A stretch of DNA of 64,000 bases. Source: Argentina anserina. Its lineage: Eukaryota; Streptophyta; Magnoliopsida; Rosales; Rosaceae. The notes below the pieces were generated by a model that saw only the letters and a program-made list of their open reading frames with translations, searched no databases and had not been told where the DNA came from. A program made the position numbers and the translations under genes. Positions 60,752 through 64,000 of this stretch are shown here, piece by piece (within the stretch, counting starts at the first letter, position 1; each line of letters begins with the position of its first letter). Where the stretch lies: assembly GCF_933775445.1 (NCBI RefSeq), contig NC_065873.1, positions 16,678,001 through 16,742,000 on the forward strand, given 5' to 3'.

Positions 60752-60759
60752 TATTTATA
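60752..60759 (-). promoter_or_regulatory. TATA box of the AIR12-like gene
   Basis: TATAAATA on the minus strand, 80 bases upstream of the ATG. It is followed by a CT-rich leader (60675-60705). Confidence 0.6.
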
Positions 60760-62260
60760 TCCATGGCAGGAGTGAAGTGTGGAGATAAGCGTGGAGCTTC
60801 ACTGCTTAAAGTTTTTAATTGGTGCTCAAACATTAGCTTATTTGTATTTGTGTCTTGTGTACGTCTTATTCGGGACAAAATTATTGATCTTTATTTGAAC
60901 GTGGGAGATGCTTGATATGCGACGAATAAGTAAATCCAAAAAGATACTTAGCTAGTTAGCTTACAAAGGCGCTAAAGAGCTAATGGAACTGAAAACTGAA
61001 CGTTGTCTAAAATAACGGTTAGCTTCATAATACGAAGCAAACCCAACTCACGAGCACTAGTAGATGAAAATATCTTAGAATCGAGACCTCAAAAAGGGGA
61101 TTAAACTGAGGGAAACGTGTGGCCGAATTTTTCCATAATGCAGAGAATACCGTTAAAAGAGCACTCGGGGGGCAGTGAATATGAATATGGGGGTAGTTGG
61201 TGAATTATAATGAATTCATGTGAAAATTCCATCTAACAGACGACTTGGTTTTTTCTGGGTCGACTGGTAGTGGCAACAGGACTTGCTTTGCCTCCACTTT
61301 AATGTTGGAGACGACTTTCTTTTTTATCTAAGATAAAGCAAATATAATTGACTAAAAAAAAAGATAAAGCAAACATGTGAACAAGACGACCTGGAATATG
61401 ATTCCTCTTCTTTGTGTAAACTGCACCCGGGCATTTAACCTAGCTTTCCGGGTTAGAACTAAGGAAGGCAATGGAGTATGGATGGAAATAATGTGTACGT
61501 ATGAAAATGTTATATCCTTGGATGATTCGATCTTCTTTGTAAGAGAATTAAAGAAAGGAATGAAATTTCGGTTTTCCTAAAAAGATTAGATAATCACTTG
61601 TCTGAATGGAGCAAGAGTAGTTGAGATTATGCATATGACGTAGCGTTTGGATAACTTGGACATGCCGTAATCCAGATGATTTCTTGAATGCCTAACACTT
61701 CAAACTAAAGAAAGGATAGAAGAAATAGTTCATGATATTTTGATTTTGTTAAATTTATTAAAATTAAAACTTTTTCATTCCTAGTATGATGCATGTGTGT
61801 GAATGTTGAAAGCATGCATGCTATGTGTTTCATAAGAAAATGGGGTATGTGTCTATATTGCAATCTTCTCTTTATATGAATGATGGAAAAGTAATGGAAT
61901 TGCTTTTCGATTTCGTTTTCTGTTTTTACCTTAAAATCACATGTCAAATTGCATAAGAAATTCAGTACATAGCTGAGATACATTCTTAAAGTTTTGCTAA
62001 TTAGGTGACAAGTGGATAATCTATATTATAATTAACAATTTTCATATTATACAATATTACCGATCACCACAGTATGCTGATCCGGATTTATGTATAAATA
62101 TAACTATCATATTTTATGATAGAAGCCATAACGTAGTACTTTAGGCTTACTTTTGTTCGTTCATATTTTGTTTCACTTTTTACTCCTAGGGTACGGCCGA
62201 ACATGGTACGTATGAAGTATGAACATGTAAGAACGAAAAAGAACTTATAAATCAAAAGAG
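60760..62260. other. Intergenic DNA
   Basis: No gene recognised; frames at 61377-61580 and 61705-61983 have no domain. Confidence 0.5.
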
Positions 62261-63200
62261 CACTGTTAGCACGCCAGATTCAACATCATAATCTTAATCG
62301 GTATGCACTGTCACATTGTTACGTCAGTAGTTAAAATAATTATTAAATGTTATTTTTAAATGAAAAGACAATCATATCCTTGTTAATCCAACGGCTCTAT
62401 ATCATTATAAAAATTATATTTTTTGGTTCTTTTTTTATATAATGCTTTTAAAATATAATTACAATATGTGTGTGTGTGTGTGGGCGAGCGCGCACGCACG
62501 CGCAAAAAATATTTTCAAAATTAAATTCATCTGATTAAAATATATACGTATGTATCCTAAATAATTTTGTTAGAGACTTTTTCATTTTTTTTGTAATCTA
62601 TTTAATAATTCGATAGAGAATATATGGTAATTGTAGTAATTAATTATAGCTATTAATATAATTAGTAAATGTAAATAAAATTGAGAAACTGAAAAAGTCA
62701 TTAATTAAATTTGAAGCATTTCTTGACATATTTAGTGATAAAAAAAGAGTTTTTTTGGGTAAGATTCTTAATGAAGAGGATACACAAATTCAACGATAAT
62801 TAATTAATTCACTTAGATGAAAACGTTTTTGTAAGATTATTTTATTTTGGTAATTAATTATCCCTTAATTATTGCTGAAATCATATTTAATAAATAAATG
62901 ATAAAAAAATCAAATTATTTACAAGGATATGATTGTCTTTTTATTTTAAATTAAAAATTTTGTAATATTTTAAGAAAAATATTTTGGAGCCATATCCGGC
63001 GTCACAATCCTACATGTCATGTCATATCACATTGTCATGTCAGCAATTACAATAATCATAAAAAGTCGTTTTTGAAAGAAAAGACAATCATATTCTTTTT
63101 AATTCAATGACTCTAGATTATTATTAAAAAAATTTGCAGTTCTTGTTTATATAATTTATTTTTTCAAAATTCTTTCAAAAAATGTTATAAAAAATTCAAT
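62261..63200. repeat. Cluster of related AT-rich repeat fragments
   Basis: A block containing CACATTGTTACGTCAG, AAAAGACAATCATATCC and a following CTCTA word (about 62310-62420) recurs in direct orientation at about 63032-63140. Part of it is inverted at 62923-62941. This suggests two or more copies of one MITE family inserted close together. Confidence 0.5.
62467..62504. repeat. Alternating purine-pyrimidine tract (TG)n-(CG/CA)n
   Basis: (TG)8 followed by GGGCGAGCGCGCACGCACGCGC. It is a striking GC island in AT-rich DNA and a candidate for Z-DNA formation. Confidence 0.8.
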
Positions 63201-63277
63201 ATTTACAAAGTATGCTTGAAATATATAAATATATATATATGTACATATATGTGTGTGTGCGTGAAATATATATATAT

Positions 63278-63652
63278 ATACACTCTCTATCTAGAGTGAA
63301 GTTCCAATTTTGGCACATTTTTCGGTCAAATTGTTTCACCATAAGCGATTCAATATTTAAGTATGTTATTCAAGATCATATCTACAAAGTTTCATCTAAT
63401 TTGACAACGATTTGAGCTTTTAAAATTGAGATTTACACGAACGGTTCACGTTGAACATTTTAATTCATTCATTGATTTAATCTAATTTCAATATTTTAAC
63501 GATATCCGAATTAGATGAAATTTTGTATAAATGATCTTGAATAGCATACCTAAATATTAAATCGCTTATGGTGAAAAAAGTTGACCGAAAAGTGTGCCAA
63601 AATTAGAACTTCACTTGGTAATTTCAAAGTGAATCTTAACTCTTAATAGAGA
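63278..63652. mobile_element. Foldback MITE inserted in a TA-rich microsatellite
   Basis: Arms of about 120 bases (63285-63415 and 63495-63640) are inverted copies with shared words GTGAAGTTC, AATTTTGGCACA, TTTCGGTCAA, TTTCACCATAAGCGATT and TATTCAAGATCAT. The element is flanked by (TA)n runs on both sides. It is non-coding. Confidence 0.78.
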
Positions 63653-63655
63653 CTG

Positions 63656-63689
<34 letters not shown>

Positions 63690-64000
63690 CATGGGTGTCT
63701 ATATGGTAATTGTATTAATTAATTATAGTCATTAATAAATCGTAAATGTAAATAAATTAAATATTAGAAAGTTATGAATCGTAATTATGATATTAATTAA
63801 GATATGTATATTATACGAAAAATAACATTTGTTACCTTACCTATCCCCTTAAATCGATTATACCCTAATAAAAGAATATTTTATTTCAGAAAAAAAAAAA
63901 CAAAAGAATCTTACCAAAAGTATGCATCTAAATAAATGTTGTAAGGTAACTAAATCGTTTGAAATTTTAAAATAAAAATATAAGGTATCCGAATTATATA
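63653..64000. other. AT-rich DNA with (TA)n and (TG)n runs
   Basis: Microsatellites at about 63657-63690. Nothing else recognised to the window end. Confidence 0.6.

Noticed and set aside
819..64000. CRISPR arrays, bacterial operons or phage genes
   Set aside because: The window is clearly plant nuclear DNA; the tandem repeats seen lack spacer-repeat structure.

Overview
The window is nuclear DNA of a flowering plant, almost certainly a eudicot. The genes have many short GT-AG introns in AT-rich DNA, the proteins match plant-specific families (stomagen, DUF26/CRRSP, RABA5, AIR12, DOMON-cytochrome b561, F-box/FBA), and the intergenic DNA is full of LTR retrotransposons, LINE pieces and MITEs. 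I cannot fix the family or genus from sequence alone. All names, domains and exon joints come from reading the sequence; no search was run.

Layout. 1-30 kb is mostly transposon DNA. It holds a decayed Ty1-copia element (819-8954) interrupted by a 1.56 kb solo LTR, a Harbinger-like element, Mutator-like MITEs, a truncated BED zinc-finger gene, LINE pieces (one nested inside a long-TIR element) and a 2.9 kb solo LTR. The one clear functional gene here is EPFL9/STOMAGEN (22655-23412, minus), in three coding exons.

30-61 kb is gene-rich: asparaginyl-tRNA synthetase (plus, 8 exons), a DUF26 secreted protein (minus), a RABA5-type Rab GTPase (plus, 2 coding exons), a 14-exon lipase-class-3/P-loop protein (minus), an F-box protein (plus), a DOMON-cytochrome b561 protein (minus, 3 exons) and an AIR12-like DOMON protein (minus) whose frame is broken just before its GPI-anchor tail. 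From memory, Arabidopsis At3g07390 (AIR12), At3g07400 (lipase class 3), At3g07410 (RABA5b) and At3g07420 (asparaginyl-tRNA synthetase 2) are adjacent. The same four families occur here in the matching order, so this looks like a conserved block expanded by TE insertions and by extra genes (DUF26, F-box, DOMON-b561).

61-64 kb is AT-rich repeat DNA with a foldback element and TG/CG dinucleotide tracts. No operon-like organisation is expected. The functional links are the two DOMON redox proteins of the cell surface and the two convergent gene pairs (AsnRS/DUF26 and Rab/lipase).
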